A stretch of DNA of 35,025 bases from contig PLUB01000051.1 in assembly GCA_003164755.1 (NCBI GenBank), positions 1-35,025 on the forward strand, given 5' to 3'. Shown in pieces: positions 1 to 9,211 of the stretch. The DNA is from Methanosarcina sp. (GTDB lineage: Archaea > Halobacteriota > Methanosarcinia > Methanosarcinales > Methanosarcinaceae). The first letter of the stretch is position 1; every line of letters begins with the position of its first letter. Below the pieces are notes generated by a model, which worked only from the letters and a program-made list of their open reading frames with translations, had not been told where the DNA came from and did not search any database. The translations under genes were made by a program, and so were the position numbers.

Positions 1-24
1 TTAGATTTTTTGCAACGGAACCCG
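1..24 (-). repeat. Possible IS6-family terminal inverted repeat at the window edge
   Basis: Read on the minus strand, this edge gives GGGTTCCGTTGCAAAAAATC. That is close to the ends of IS6-family elements (IS257 begins GGTTCTGTTGCAAAG). If correct, an insertion sequence lies to the left of the window and its outer end is near position 24. No transposase is visible because the window starts here. The match is by memory of family ends and rests on about 14 bases. Confidence 0.35.
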
Positions 25-1108
25 ATTATAAGTTAGGAGACCAACATCTGAAGTTGTGAGCTTCCTATATCCTATTCGTAGAGTGAGGCAACATTTAGTC
101 TTAGCCATGTAAACAGAAATATATATTAGACTTAAAAAGATCTAGCTTGTTTAAAATTAAATTTATTTGTATTTTTCTATACACTTAAGTTTGTGAGTAT
201 ATTAATAGTACAAAAAAGTACAATGAAAAGTTGATGTTGAGAATATACATATGTTTTACTTTAAAACCTGTGTATGCTTGAGATGATAGAAAATAATATC
301 AAAATAATTGATCCTGTAATTTTACTCAAAGCTGTTCATGTATTATGTGGGAAAGTCATTCGAGCTGAGTTTTTTAGTTCTCTCTAGGGGTAGGGTATCC
401 CCAATCATTTTTTGTACATCCAACAGCTTGGAAATCAGATGTTTGAATGGGTTCTAGGTGCTGAGATATTTCCGGATCTTTGGTTTGGATAATCATAGAA
501 CCGAATATTAGGGAAAACTCAGCTATTGGAAATTAAATATAAAAGTGAAGATTTATTTGAGTTTTTACTCACTAAACTTGCTAACTAGGGTTCAAATATT
601 CAGAAGTATAACGAAAAATTTAGTAATTTCCCAACTTTTTGGGTATGCTTTGACCCATAGATGAGTCTCGAGCTGCGTTAAATAAATCAGATGTATAAGC
701 CACTCAATTTTAGTTTCTTCTGATTTCTAGTTTTCATCCTTCGCTACTCATACTTGCTTTTTCTGTAGGATCTTTTGTTGAGAATTACAGTCTTTTTTTG
801 GAGTTCGTATCTTCCCAGGATCCCTGACTACAGTTTAAAGTGTTCATCAGGAATACATACACATTGACTGTGAGTCTGACTTGGAATTCAAAAATCTGAG
901 ATACTTTTTTAAGGCTGAATCAGTAAATTAATTTCCAGAAATCAAAAAAATGAACTGAATAATTCAGAAAATTGAAAAAAGCTATGAGGATAAAATAAGA
1001 GGTATCAGTCGGAAGGGATTACTTTATATTGTTGCAGGATGTTAGAATTCTCTTAGTTCTTCTTATTTATTTAATCAAAATTTACTGACAGATGCAGATA
1101 GCAGACGA
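25..1108. other. AT-rich intergenic region upstream of thrS
   Basis: I see no convincing gene here. Stops are dense in all frames, and no tRNA cloverleaf or repeated unit stands out. It may be old insertion-element debris next to the possible IS end at the left edge. Confidence 0.5.
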
Positions 1109-1149
1109 TTATAAAATAATTCAATTTATTCGATTCGGAATCGAAATTG
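1109..1149 (+). promoter_or_regulatory. thrS promoter with palindrome over the expected start site
   Basis: A TATA-like box (TTATAAAATA, 1109-1118) is followed by an inverted repeat. TTCGATTC (1129-1136) and GAATCGAA (1138-1145) pair perfectly around one G, and outer arms CAATT (1122-1126) and AATTG (1145-1149) extend it. In archaea transcription starts about 25 bases after the TATA box, which falls inside the palindrome. It could be a repressor operator or the first hairpin of the leader. Confidence 0.45.
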
Positions 1150-1192
1150 ATTCAAAAGCATATTCCAGCTTTTCATAGAACATGGTGATAGA

Positions 1193-3100
1193 ATGCAGTT
1201 ATTGTTAATTCATTCTAATTATATCGAATACGAAATCAAAAAACAAACTTCAGTTGCTGAAAAAATTGACGAATCCTTAAAGTCTGGAAGGCTTGAAGAA
1301 GCACTTACGGCTTTTACAGCTGTGGAAAGCATAGACGAAGTAAATCCGCAGGAATCTATAGATAAAGCTGTTTTAGAAATCGAAAAGGTGGCGGCCCAGG
1401 TCAAAACCAATCGTATAATGCTCTATCCTTACGCACACTTAAGTTCTGATCTTTCCTCACCAAAAATCGCAGTTCAGGTATTAAAAGGAATAGAAGCGGC
1501 TCTCTCATGTAAATATGAGGTGAAACGTGCTCCTTTTGGATGGTATAAAGCCTTTACTGTAAGCTGTAAAGGGCATCCTCTATCCGAACTTTCCAGAAGC
1601 ATTTGCCCTGTAGGAGTGGCAAAGGCTGCAAGTAAAGATGAAGTAGCCGGAGAAAAGGACGAAGTTGTTTCCGAGGCACTGAAAGCTGAAAGTACTGCTA
1701 GATCTTACTGGTACATTCTGACTCCTGATGGAAAAATTCATGAAGTTAAGAGCTTTGACCTGACCCCTTATCATAAACTCCAGCAGTTAGTAAACTATGA
1801 AATTTCCAAGAGCAGAGTTGTTGAGAGGGCTCCTCCACATGTAGAGCTTATGCGGAGGCTTGAACTTGCAGATTATGAGCCCGGGTCAGATTCCGGAAAC
1901 ATGCGCTATTATCCAAAAGGGAGGCTTATAAAGTCCCTTCTTGAAAATTACGTACTTGATGTGGCAACAGAATTTGGGGCAATGGAAGTTGAAACTCCCC
2001 TCATGTACGACATGAACCATCCTACTCTGAAGAAATATCTAGATAGATTCCCCGCAAGGCAGTATTCGATCGAGTCTGATAAGCGGCAACTGTTCCTACG
2101 TTTTGCAGCCTGTTTTGGGCAATTCTTGATGAATCATGACATGACTATTTCTTATAAGAATCTGCCTCTGAAGATGATAGAAATGACCCGCTATAGTTTT
2201 AGGAAGGAACAGCGAGGAGAACTTGTGGGTTTGAGAAGACTTCGAGCTTTTACAATGCCTGATATGCATACTCTCTGTGAGGATATGCCGCAGGCTGTGG
2301 ATCAGTTTAAGAAGCAATATAATTTATGCATCAATGTGCTTGAGAATATGGGAATTTACGTTAGTGATTATGAGGTCGCCATCCGTTTTACCCGGGACTT
2401 TTACGAGTCGAATAAAGAGCTTGTAGTCAGCATGGCAAAAACCGTTGACAAACCCGTGCTTGTTGAAATGTGGGACACCCGATTCTTCTATTTCGTACTT
2501 AAGTTTGAGTTTAATTTCGTAGACGCTTTGGCCAAGGCCAGCGCTCTTTCTACTGTTCAAATAGATGTGGAAAATGCTGAAAGGTATGACATTTCTTATG
2601 TGAACGCTGAGGGTAAATTGGTAAATCCGACAGTTCTTCACTGCTCGCCAAGCGGGGCAATTGAGCGCTGTATTTATGCTCTTCTTGAAAAAGCTGCAAT
2701 GGAAGCTGATGAAGGAAAAGTTCCCATGTTCCCTGTCTGGCTTTCTCCAACCCAGGTTCGAATAGTGCCTATTTCGAAAAAGCACCTGTCTTTTGCCGAA
2801 GAAGTTTCAAAAAAGCTTGATTGTAGGGTTGATATTGATGATCGTGACATGTCCATCGGAAAAAAAGTAAGAGAAGCAAGCAGGGAATGGATACCTTATT
2901 TAGTGGTAGTTGGCGATAAAGAAATTGAGGAAGGTACTATTAATGTTACCATTAGAGCCAAATCAGAGCACGATAAACTAAAAAAAATCCAGATAACTCC
3001 TGAAAAACTTAAAGAGTTGGTTAGAGAAGAAATAAGTAGTAAACCTTATAGGAAACTGCCACTTGCAAAATATCTTTCTGCAAGGCCAAGGTTCTTCTAA
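1193..3100 (+). CDS. thrS: Threonyl-tRNA synthetase, archaeal type
   Basis: Charges tRNA-Thr with threonine in the cytoplasm. At 635 residues it has the archaeal layout. The N-terminal editing domain, related to D-Tyr-tRNA deacylase, covers roughly residues 1-147 and carries YPYAHLSS at 78-85. A class II catalytic core follows, with the motif 2 region FRKEQRGEL near 333 and the motif 3 region [10 protein letters not shown] near 483. The C-terminal 110 residues form the anticodon-binding domain. A cysteine near 305 in FAACFGQF fits the zinc site known in this enzyme. The ATG at 1193 has a GGTGAT ribosome site (1184-1189) three bases upstream. The gene stands alone with its own promoter. It is complete, with no sign of decay. 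Confidence 0.97.
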   Translation: MQLLLIHSNYIEYEIKKQTSVAEKIDESLKSGRLEEALTAFTAVESIDEVNPQESIDKAVLEIEKVAAQVKTNRIMLYPYAHLSSDLSSPKIAVQVLKGIEAALSCKYEVKRAPFGWYKAFTVSCKGHPLSELSRSICPVGVAKAASKDEVAGEKDEVVSEALKAESTARSYWYILTPDGKIHEVKSFDLTPYHKLQQLVNYEISKSRVVERAPPHVELMRRLELADYEPGSDSGNMRYYPKGRLIKSLLENYVLDVATEFGAMEVETPLMYDMNHPTLKKYLDRFPARQYSIESDKRQLFLRFAACFGQFLMNHDMTISYKNLPLKMIEMTRYSFRKEQRGELVGLRRLRAFTMPDMHTLCEDMPQAVDQFKKQYNLCINVLENMGIYVSDYEVAIRFTRDFYESNKELVVSMAKTVDKPVLVEMWDTRFFYFVLKFEFNFVDALAKASALSTVQIDVENAERYDISYVNAEGKLVNPTVLHCSPSGAIERCIYALLEKAAMEADEGKVPMFPVWLSPTQVRIVPISKKHLSFAEEVSKKLDCRVDIDDRDMSIGKKVREASREWIPYLVVVGDKEIEEGTINVTIRAKSEHDKLKKIQITPEKLKELVREEISSKPYRKLPLAKYLSARPRFF

Positions 3101-3412
3101 ATTTAGTATAGTGTTCTATTATCGAAAGTTAGTTTATATAACGAAAAAGATTTCACATTAGCTATGCTAGGTTTAATTCACCTTATGTTGTGAAGCTCAA
3201 TACTAGAATGGTCAGCTGGATCATCGGTCAAAGAAGAATGTAGAACAGGCTTCCAATACAGCTGATTTCAGTAGATCTTGAGGGAATATTGTGATGTTGA
3301 TCAGAAATTTTTTATTGGTGTGAATCTTGGTTTGCCAAAACAGTTTTGTGATACTTGCTCTTTTTTAAGAATTATTCAGTGACTCATGAACAAGACAAAA
3401 ATAAAATTGCAT

Positions 3413-3625
3413 TCAGCACTCAACTCTAATGTATGGGTATGCTTCAGGCAACCTGCTAGGTTTCTCCTCAATCTTCGGGTTTGCTTTCAGCAAATATCCC
3501 TGATTTACAAGATTAAGACTTTGCTTTTTGCTTCCTCTGCGATCCCTGGATATAGCGTCTTTATTCCAATTGAATACCCTGCAGCAATATGTGAGGATGG
3601 AAACTTCACCGAAAACCATTATTAA
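3413..3625 (-). pseudogene. Unrecognised decayed coding remnant
   Basis: This stretch is richer in G+C than its surroundings. On the minus strand it reads as protein only if one frame change is allowed: AGYSIGIKTLYPGIAEEAKS in one frame, then NQGYLLKANPKIEEKPSRLP in another, ending at a TGA near 3410. I do not recognise the family. The 5' part appears lost where the IS200-like relic begins at about 3640. A chance open frame cannot be excluded. Confidence 0.3.
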
Positions 3626-3639
3626 TCGAGTGGGTTATA

Positions 3640-4165
3640 TTTTTCAGGTATATTTGTGCTATAAAATGGAACTACTTCATGTAAACTAGTGTACGATTAA
3701 ATAAGATCTACTCATTGTTTTTTGTATTAAGTAGTGTAATAATTTTTTTTAAGCAACGACATCATCAACTATTAAAAATATTTCTACTTTGAAATGGATA
3801 AAAGTTACTGTTTTGAGTTTAATGGAATCGATACTGATGTTAATCATATAAGTTTTTGCATTGACACCGAACAAAATATTATTCTTCTAAGTAATGAAGA
3901 TTATGAAAATTACCACGCAAGAAAAATTGTTACCAAAATACTATAATATTAAAGAACAGTTATAAGTTAATGAACTGTAGATTAACGGAAGTTACATTGG
4001 AAGTGTGGATGGTGGTACAACTTTCAATGCAACTAAAAACGGTGTTAAAAATCAGGAGAATTCGGCAGAAAACGGATCTCCTGAGCAAATGAAAATATTT
4101 AATTTTGAATAATTACTTTATGTCCAAAGGATGAAGTGAATATATAGTTGCTTGCAGTGAGGTTT
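3640..4165 (+). mobile_element. Relic A of an IS200/IS605-type TnpA gene
   Basis: Degenerate copy of a small Y1-transposase gene. The left part (GCTATAAAATGGAACTAC near 3659) matches relic D near 27273. The middle reads YCFEFNGIDTDVNHISFCID, which corresponds to the HUH region. An uninterrupted 3' frame at 3987-4112 encodes GSYIGSVDGGTTFNATKNG and ends in MKIFNFE plus a stop. The 5' half has stops and frame changes. No TnpB gene is present. It is dead and cannot move on its own. Confidence 0.65.
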
Positions 4166-4354
4166 GCTAGTGCCAAAGAACTGGATTTTTTCCTCTAGCT
4201 AACAATATAGGAACAAGACCGAATATTGTTGGGGAGTTATCTTGCTGTGCTAAAGCCAATTAAGTTATTCAAAAATCTTATGTAGTAATTTATATCTTGA
4301 TGAAATTTTGGAAAATCAGATTTTGAACATAAAATCTTGCATTATTTATTTTGT

Positions 4355-4366
4355 CGGTTATATATG
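4355..4366 (+). promoter_or_regulatory. TATA-like box of the aroK cluster
   Basis: GGTTATATATGC lies about 55 bases before the aroK ATG at 4418, a usual archaeal distance when a short leader is present. No transcription data support it. Confidence 0.4.
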
Positions 4367-4417
4367 CTCTAAAAAAGAGTCGCAAAAAATATTAAAGAGC
4401 AGTGCATTTTGGACTTG

Positions 4418-5281
4418 ATGACATTCAAAGGGCATGCCTGTGCATTCGGAGCAGGAACTATAATAAACGCCATAGCTACCTGGAAAGGTGCTGCATTCGG
4501 GATAGATTTGAAAACATTTGCCGAGGTTAGACTTTCGGAAAGTGAAGACGGGATTTCAGGATCTATTGAAGAGACACCTGAGGGAGATGCTCGCCTCATA
4601 GAGCTCTGCGTTGAGCTGGTCCTCGAAAAGTTTGGGCTTGAATTAGGTGGTACGGTAAGAACAAGAAGTGAAGTCCCTATTGCAGGCGGGCTCAAGAGTA
4701 GTAGTGCTGCAGCAAACGCTTCCATCCTTGCAACTTTACGTGCCATTGGCAAGACTCTACCTCTCCTTGAGACTGTGAAACTTGGGGTAAGAGCCGCAAG
4801 AGACGCAGGGGTTACAGTAACAGGAGCCTTTGATGATGCATGTGCTTCTTTCCTTGGAGGAATTGTGGTCACTGACAACCTAAAAATGGAGCTAATCAGA
4901 CGCGAGGAAATTGAGTATAAAGTTTTGATATTTGCACCTGACAGGAAGGCTTTCAGTGTAGAGACTGATATCAAACGTTCCCAATTGATCGCTCCTTATG
5001 TAGAAGTTGCATACGATCTTGCTCTGAAAGGTGACTACGAACGAGCCATGACACTTAATGGTTTCCTCTACTGTGGGGCCCTTGGTTTTGATATGGAATA
5101 CATGCTAAAAGCTCTCGAATGTGGTGTAAAAGGTGTGAGCCTATCTGGAACCGGTCCTTCATATGTAGCACTTGTGAAGAATGAGCAGACAAAAGAGCTG
5201 AAATCTGCCTGGGAAAGTTGTGGAATGGAAGGAAGGATCATAGAGACCACTATAAATAACAGGGCTGCAATATCCTTATGA
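4418..5281 (+). CDS. aroK: Shikimate kinase, archaeal GHMP type
   Basis: Phosphorylates shikimate at O3 with ATP, a step towards chorismate and the aromatic amino acids. Archaea use a GHMP-superfamily kinase unrelated to bacterial AroK. The ATP loop PIAGGLKSSSAAA is near residue 87, and the glycine-rich third motif SLSGTGPSYVAL is near 243. I prefer the ATG at 4418 (287 residues); a TTG at 4409 would add MDL. The family usually begins with this M-x-x-G-x-A pattern. The stop TGA overlaps the next start in an ATGA, so it is co-translated with chorismate mutase. Confidence 0.93.
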   Translation: MTFKGHACAFGAGTIINAIATWKGAAFGIDLKTFAEVRLSESEDGISGSIEETPEGDARLIELCVELVLEKFGLELGGTVRTRSEVPIAGGLKSSSAAANASILATLRAIGKTLPLLETVKLGVRAARDAGVTVTGAFDDACASFLGGIVVTDNLKMELIRREEIEYKVLIFAPDRKAFSVETDIKRSQLIAPYVEVAYDLALKGDYERAMTLNGFLYCGALGFDMEYMLKALECGVKGVSLSGTGPSYVALVKNEQTKELKSAWESCGMEGRIIETTINNRAAISL

Positions 5282-5583
5282 AGGGAGTGACTCTCTTGAC
5301 CAAACTTGAAGCTGTCCGTGAAAAAATCGAAGAGATTGATATAGAAATCCTTTCCCTTATTGATAGAAGAGTTAATATGGCTGAAAAGGTGCTTGAATCA
5401 AAACGAATAAATGGAACTTCAATAAATGATCACAAGCAAAATGAGATTGTAATCAGCAGGGCATTAAATGCTGCAACAGAGCTTAATCTTGATCTGGGGT
5501 CTGTTAAGGCTATTTTTGAAATTTTAATAAGGATGAGTATTGAACGTCAGTATGAGTTGAGTGGCAAAGGAAGCCTGCCTTGA
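5278..5583 (+). CDS. Chorismate mutase, AroQ type, monofunctional
   Basis: Converts chorismate to prephenate for phenylalanine and tyrosine. The 101-residue protein is all-helical AroQ-like. It has the early pattern REKIEEIDIEILSLIDRR, then a lysine-rich turn and a C-terminal IRMSIERQYEL helix. The ATG at 5278 overlaps the aroK stop. A TTG at 5296 follows GGGAG (5283-5287) at a good distance and would give a 95-residue protein starting MTKLEAV, so the true start is undecided. The pairing with aroK fits one aromatic pathway operon. Confidence 0.88.
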   Translation: MKGVTLLTKLEAVREKIEEIDIEILSLIDRRVNMAEKVLESKRINGTSINDHKQNEIVISRALNAATELNLDLGSVKAIFEILIRMSIERQYELSGKGSLP

Positions 5584-5601
5584 CTGCTAATAGGAGCTAA
5601 A

Positions 5602-5997
5602 ATGGTCGATATTTCAGTGATTATGGGTTCCGAATCCGACAGATCAATCGCCAATCGTGCGACATCTGTGCTTGAAAAGAACAAGTATACTTACGAAGTG
5701 ATGGTTCTTTCCGCCCACAGGAATCCGGAAGAACTTGACAGTTACATTTCAAGCACTGATGCAAAGGTCTTTATCGCAATTGCAGGTCTGTCGGCAGCTC
5801 TCCCTGGATTTGTAGCTTCCAAGACTAAAAAACCTGTAGTTGGAGTTCCCGTAAGTGCAAATCTTGGCGGGCTCGATGCTCTTCTTTCCATAGCCCAAAT
5901 GCCTAAAGGGATACCTGTCGGGAGCGTTGGGATAGATAACGGAGCAAATGGTGCATACCTTGCCCTGAGAATTCTAGATTTAATTGATAGCTATTAA
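5602..5997 (+). CDS. purE: PurE, aminoimidazole ribonucleotide carboxylase / mutase
   Basis: Acts in de novo purine synthesis, making CAIR (4-carboxy-AIR). The protein is 131 residues, short for PurE but full length for the core domain. It opens with [11 protein letters not shown] and has the substrate-site SAHRNPEEL, where bacteria usually have SAHRTP. The loop AGLSAALPG replaces the common AGAAAHLPG. ATG 5602 follows AGGAG by six bases. It starts 18 bases after chorismate mutase, so it is probably in the same transcript. No purK is present in the window, which would suit direct use of CO2, but this is an inference. Confidence 0.9.
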   Translation: MVDISVIMGSESDRSIANRATSVLEKNKYTYEVMVLSAHRNPEELDSYISSTDAKVFIAIAGLSAALPGFVASKTKKPVVGVPVSANLGGLDALLSIAQMPKGIPVGSVGIDNGANGAYLALRILDLIDSY

Positions 5998-6415
5998 AGG
6001 CTTAAAGAACAAACGATCTTCACTACTTAATGGGCTTTGTATGATATCTTATTTTTCAAAATTTAGAACGCTTTTTACTCCAGATCTCTTTGTGTATATA
6101 TAGATCATCTCCACATTTCCAGGGAGATTTTTTCAAGAGTCTAATCGGATCAATCTGGTCAAGTTAGTGAATTAGGAAAAGTATTGTTAGAAGGTACTTC
6201 CGAATTTTGAGAGTTTTGGGGGAAGAAGAGGTAAAGTGATGGTGAGGTTTACAGCACAAAAGGATATTCTCAGATACCTTACTACAAATATGGATGTAAT
6301 TCTTCTCATAACAAGACCATGCTATAATTTAGCGCACGTTTTTTCCATACTTTATACTTTTTTGGATAAGATATTCAAAAATAATTTTCTGAATAGGAAA
6401 CTATGTTTTGTCTAT

Positions 6416-6679
6416 GAGTTGTTGAAAATCGTAAATCAAAATTCTCTTTACATTTTTCATAAATCAAATGTATAATAGGTTTTCATATTTAATTAATGAG
6501 TCAAGGACAGACATGGGTTATTATTTTAGTTTCTGAATCTTGCTAGTGAGTTGTTGAAAATAGAAAACAAAAGAGTTTTTCGAATTTTTCCCTAAAATGG
6601 AAGGTATATTCATTTTTCAAATTTAATCAATGACTTAGGGCTACGACAGTATTTTTTTGTCCGTCATTAAGTAGTTGAT
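6416..6679. repeat. Diverged tandem repeat, about 132 bp, two units
   Basis: Both units begin GAGTTGTTGAAAAT (6416 and 6548). They continue with similar blocks in order: a caaaa-rich part, a TTTTTC part, and TTTAATTAATGAGTCAAGG versus TTTAATCAATGACTTAGGG. The units have drifted by substitution and small indels. They encode nothing obvious. Confidence 0.55.
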
Positions 6680-6871
6680 GTTTCCATAATTAAGTTTCCA
6701 GTTTGACGAAGTTTGTGATTTCATGCACTGAAGTCGATATGTTCTAACTAATAGCACTGAAGTGCGGAACAAAAAATATCACTAAGTGAATTTTTGAAAT
6801 AAAATCTACCAAATAATGTAGGTGAACTAGTTTTTGACAATTCATTTTTTACTCAGGTTTAATTTCAAGTT

Positions 6872-6968
6872 GTTTCTTTGAGTCATGATCAAATCTTAAA
6901 AAGAAATGTACCTACCATTTTTAGGAAAATGTATAGATAACCTATAATTCAGATTTTCAATAATTCAT
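6872..6968 (+). repeat. Dispersed repeat, copy 1
   Basis: TTGAGTCATGATCAAATCT and the following 75 bases align with 15117-15213, including AGGAAAATGTATAGA versus TGGAAAATGTAGAGA and then AGATTTTCAA. Function unknown. Confidence 0.45.
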
Positions 6969-7032
6969 GGACATTATCAGAAAGTAAAACACAATAATCC
7001 AATTTCTTGGATAACTGCAGTGTTAGAGCAGA

Positions 7033-7115
7033 GGATATCGATAAATTTTTAATTTTCACGAATCACTTATATACAATTTGTAAGTATACGACTAAATTTA
7101 GGAGCTTATCGAAGT
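7033..7115. repeat. MITE-like element, copy 1
   Basis: Ends GGATATCGATAAAT and GCTTATCGAAGTCC form an imperfect terminal inverted repeat around a core that includes TTTTCACGAATCACTTATAT and ACTAAATTTAGG. Copies 2-5 share the ends and core, while flanks differ. Confidence 0.6.
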
Positions 7116-7173
7116 CCTCAAAACTTCATGAAATGCCGCTAAAACTTTTTTTCTAGAAAGTCTGCTTCGAAAA

Positions 7174-7845
7174 TCAGTTTTTATCGACGAGTTTTGCTTC
7201 CAGAATCTTTAAAGATCCACTATCCCCTTCCCATTCAATTTCACTTTTTACAATTTCAATATGTTTCTTATAGAAAGGAGCATCAAGGACAAGAGTTTCA
7301 TATTCTCCACCTTCTCCAGCCATGTGGATCATGTGCCTGCGATTAAGGGCTTTAAGATGTTCGATGGAATTTACATTGATAGGACGGCCAAGGCAGGATT
7401 TATCAAGGCCTTCAGCTGCAACCTGGACAATCCGTATATCAAGAACTTTTGACATCTCGTTGAGCAACTCTTCAGGATCCCTGTGCCATAGAGGAGCGTA
7501 GACCCTAAGATCCATGGAATCACAAATTTTCTGAATTCTACCGGCCTGATACTGAGATTCAATAGCTCCTACTAATATCCCTTCTACGTTCACTTTTTTT
7601 AGGGCAAGGGTCAAGTCATCTAGCTCAAGTTCCTTGATTCCACTTGACTGTTGCTGGATCAACGGGATTTCACAGGCAGTTGATATTAGTTCTACCATGT
7701 GAAGGTTGATGGAATGAAACATGTAGGAATCGCTCCTTGCTGGAACAATGTTAATGAGGTGAGTGACCTCATGCCCTTCTTCAAAGGCTTTGTGTATGGC
7801 AAAAATCGAGTCCTTGCCACCTGAAATTAGTGCTGCGAGTTTCAT
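7174..7845 (-). CDS. Diphthine-ammonia ligase family protein (Dph6-like ATP pyrophosphatase)
   Basis: Probably carries out the last step of diphthamide formation on the elongation factor aEF2: ATP-dependent amidation of diphthine. The PP-loop SGGKDS (AALISGGKDSIFA) is at the N terminus, and the family motif GEGGEYETLVLDAPFYK lies near residue 175. Length is 223 residues from the ATG at 7845, normal for archaeal members. That ATG has GGGAT just upstream and starts with MKLAALISGGKDS, as expected. A longer frame from 7905 adds 20 residues of no known pattern. Diphthine synthase is 2.4 kb upstream on the same strand, which supports the role. The bacterial and archaeal family is sometimes labelled only as DUF71. 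Confidence 0.85.
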   Translation of the reverse strand: MKLAALISGGKDSIFAIHKAFEEGHEVTHLINIVPARSDSYMFHSINLHMVELISTACEIPLIQQQSSGIKELELDDLTLALKKVNVEGILVGAIESQYQAGRIQKICDSMDLRVYAPLWHRDPEELLNEMSKVLDIRIVQVAAEGLDKSCLGRPINVNSIEHLKALNRRHMIHMAGEGGEYETLVLDAPFYKKHIEIVKSEIEWEGDSGSLKILEAKLVDKN

Positions 7846-7939
7846 CTGGATCCCTATATCTAACCACTTTTTCCGTACCTCAGGGTTATGATCGTGGTTC
7901 ATCATGTAATATTTGATATATTTTTTGATTTTTCAGCGT

Positions 7940-8842
7940 TTAGTCTTCGGTATTTCCAATCTCAATATGCTTTTCCAGTTTTCCAAAATTGGCTTAGTAA
8001 CGAGATTTCATTTCTTCTCAGTTTGGAAGGCTTGTCTGACAGCTCCGTTTCTGTACTGAAAAAGAAACTACTGTGGACACTATTTCAGTATGTGTGGAGA
8101 GATTTTCATCTTGTAAGGGCCAGTCGGAAACCTCCCTGTAAGTATCTCCTGCGGTGTCAACAGTTCTAACGGAACCACAGGAATTGTGAATTCCTCTTTA
8201 TCTGTATATATTCTGCTGCCTTCAGCATCTATGTGACTATGGTAATTGCAATCATAGTTTTGAGCTCACAGAAGCTTTTCCCTGTAATCTTAGAGACCTT
8301 CCTGATTTCATGCCGGTTTGGAAGAATATATCAGTATGATCAAGGATGAGTTCTAGTTTTTCTTTTGAATACTTGCTAGGTCTTGGCCCAGATCGAAGGA
8401 TGCAAAGTCGGCTATTTACATGATACTGCATTACATACTGGATCTCCGATAGCTAAATGGACAAATTAGATATATCCTGGTTCAAACTCTTTGAATTTTG
8501 AAGAGGCTCCACAGTAAAAATATATTGTCTGGTTATTTTCCTTGTCTGTAAAAATAAAAGCTTTGGAAATTTATGGTGTCCAATTTCGTAGAGGAGTGTA
8601 AAGTCAACACAAGCATCTATATGGAGCTTTTAATATCCGGAATTTGTATAATCTGTACCCACTAGGGAAATTAGCTGGCTCTTCCCTCAAGCCTTGCAAT
8701 GGCAACCACAATGTTGGCAGCACCATCGACTGGTACTTCTAGTAATCAATCGCAGGGGAAGATTCATAGTTTCTGTTATTCTTTCAACATCAACGATGTA
8801 ATCCAAAGCATTATGCGCCACTATTGAGATTTCTCTGTCCAT
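7940..8842 (-). pseudogene. Decayed PfkB-family sugar kinase
   Basis: About 300 codons of a ribokinase/PfkB-type kinase, readable only with several frame changes. The ATG at 8842 has GAGG upstream and starts MDREISIVAHNALDYIVDVE. A one-base shift near 8740 leads to EVPVDGAANIVVAIARLEGR, the substrate-binding glycine region. Later pieces are SLVGTDYTNSGY, IYFYCGASSKFKEFEPGY, AIGDPVCNAVSCK, FASFDLGQDLASI, AEGSRIYTDKEEFTIP and DTAGDTYR. The last is the catalytic DTxGAGD motif with two residues missing. The tail NxEEMKSRYxANFGKLEKH has two nonsense codons where W and Q are expected, and the gene ends at 7940. It lies 95 bases before the Dph6-like gene on the same strand. The substrate cannot be told. 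Confidence 0.8.
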
Positions 8843-8863
8843 GTAGTGTCCTCTTTTTTCATG

Positions 8864-8912
8864 GGGCTCAAATGAGCCCAGATATTTTAGGGATTGTATA
8901 CCCTTAAAATAT
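8864..8912 (-). promoter_or_regulatory. Two adjacent hairpins upstream of the dead PfkB gene
   Basis: GGGCTC-AAAT-GAGCCC (8864-8879) is followed by ATATTTTAGGG-ATTGTATA-CCCTTAAAATAT (8882-8912). Both are strong inverted repeats 20-70 bases before the old start codon. They could have been an operator or leader structure, and neither is followed by a T run on the minus strand. Confidence 0.35.
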
Positions 8913-9211
8913 GGATAAATAGACAGGAAGTAGATACTATTTTTTATGTCGCCTTCTATCTATGAAATACCCTTTCTTTTTTTCCATGAGCTTGTTTGAG
9001 CTTTTCTGGACAAACTTATGAGAATTTCTGTAAAACACTATATTTTTTCATATATTATAGCTGGTGTACTATTAATATTCATGAAAAGTCAAAAGTTTAT
9101 CAAAATCCTCTTTAAGGTATGAAAAGCTTCACCATAATGCCTATGTCATTTCTGGTATTTTTGGTAGATTTTTTCGAAAAACTGTTTTTGCTAGGTTCTC
9201 AAAAAAACTGT

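Larger units (their letters stand above)
5998..7173. other. Gene-poor region with repeats
   Basis: No supported gene. It holds a two-unit tandem repeat (6416-6679), one arm of a dispersed repeat (6872-6968) and a MITE-like element (7033-7115). A 79-codon open frame at 6236-6475 runs into the tandem repeat, lacks a good ribosome site and is not counted as a gene. Confidence 0.6.

Noticed and set aside
370..420. GGGGTAGGGTATCCCC followed by a T run as a terminator
   Set aside because: The stem is short and imperfect and no gene ends nearby on that strand.
580..610. GGTTCAAATATTC as a tRNA T-arm
   Set aside because: No acceptor stem, D-arm or anticodon arm can be folded around it.
3386..3625. 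79-codon open frame on the plus strand
   Set aside because: No ribosome site, no recognisable protein pattern, and the opposite strand holds a better coding-like remnant.
6236..6475. 79-codon open frame on the plus strand
   Set aside because: It runs into the tandem repeat, has a composition driven by AT content, and shows no family motif.
7888..8169. 93-codon plus-strand open frame
   Set aside because: It lies over the tail of the PfkB pseudogene, whose minus-strand reading is far more convincing.
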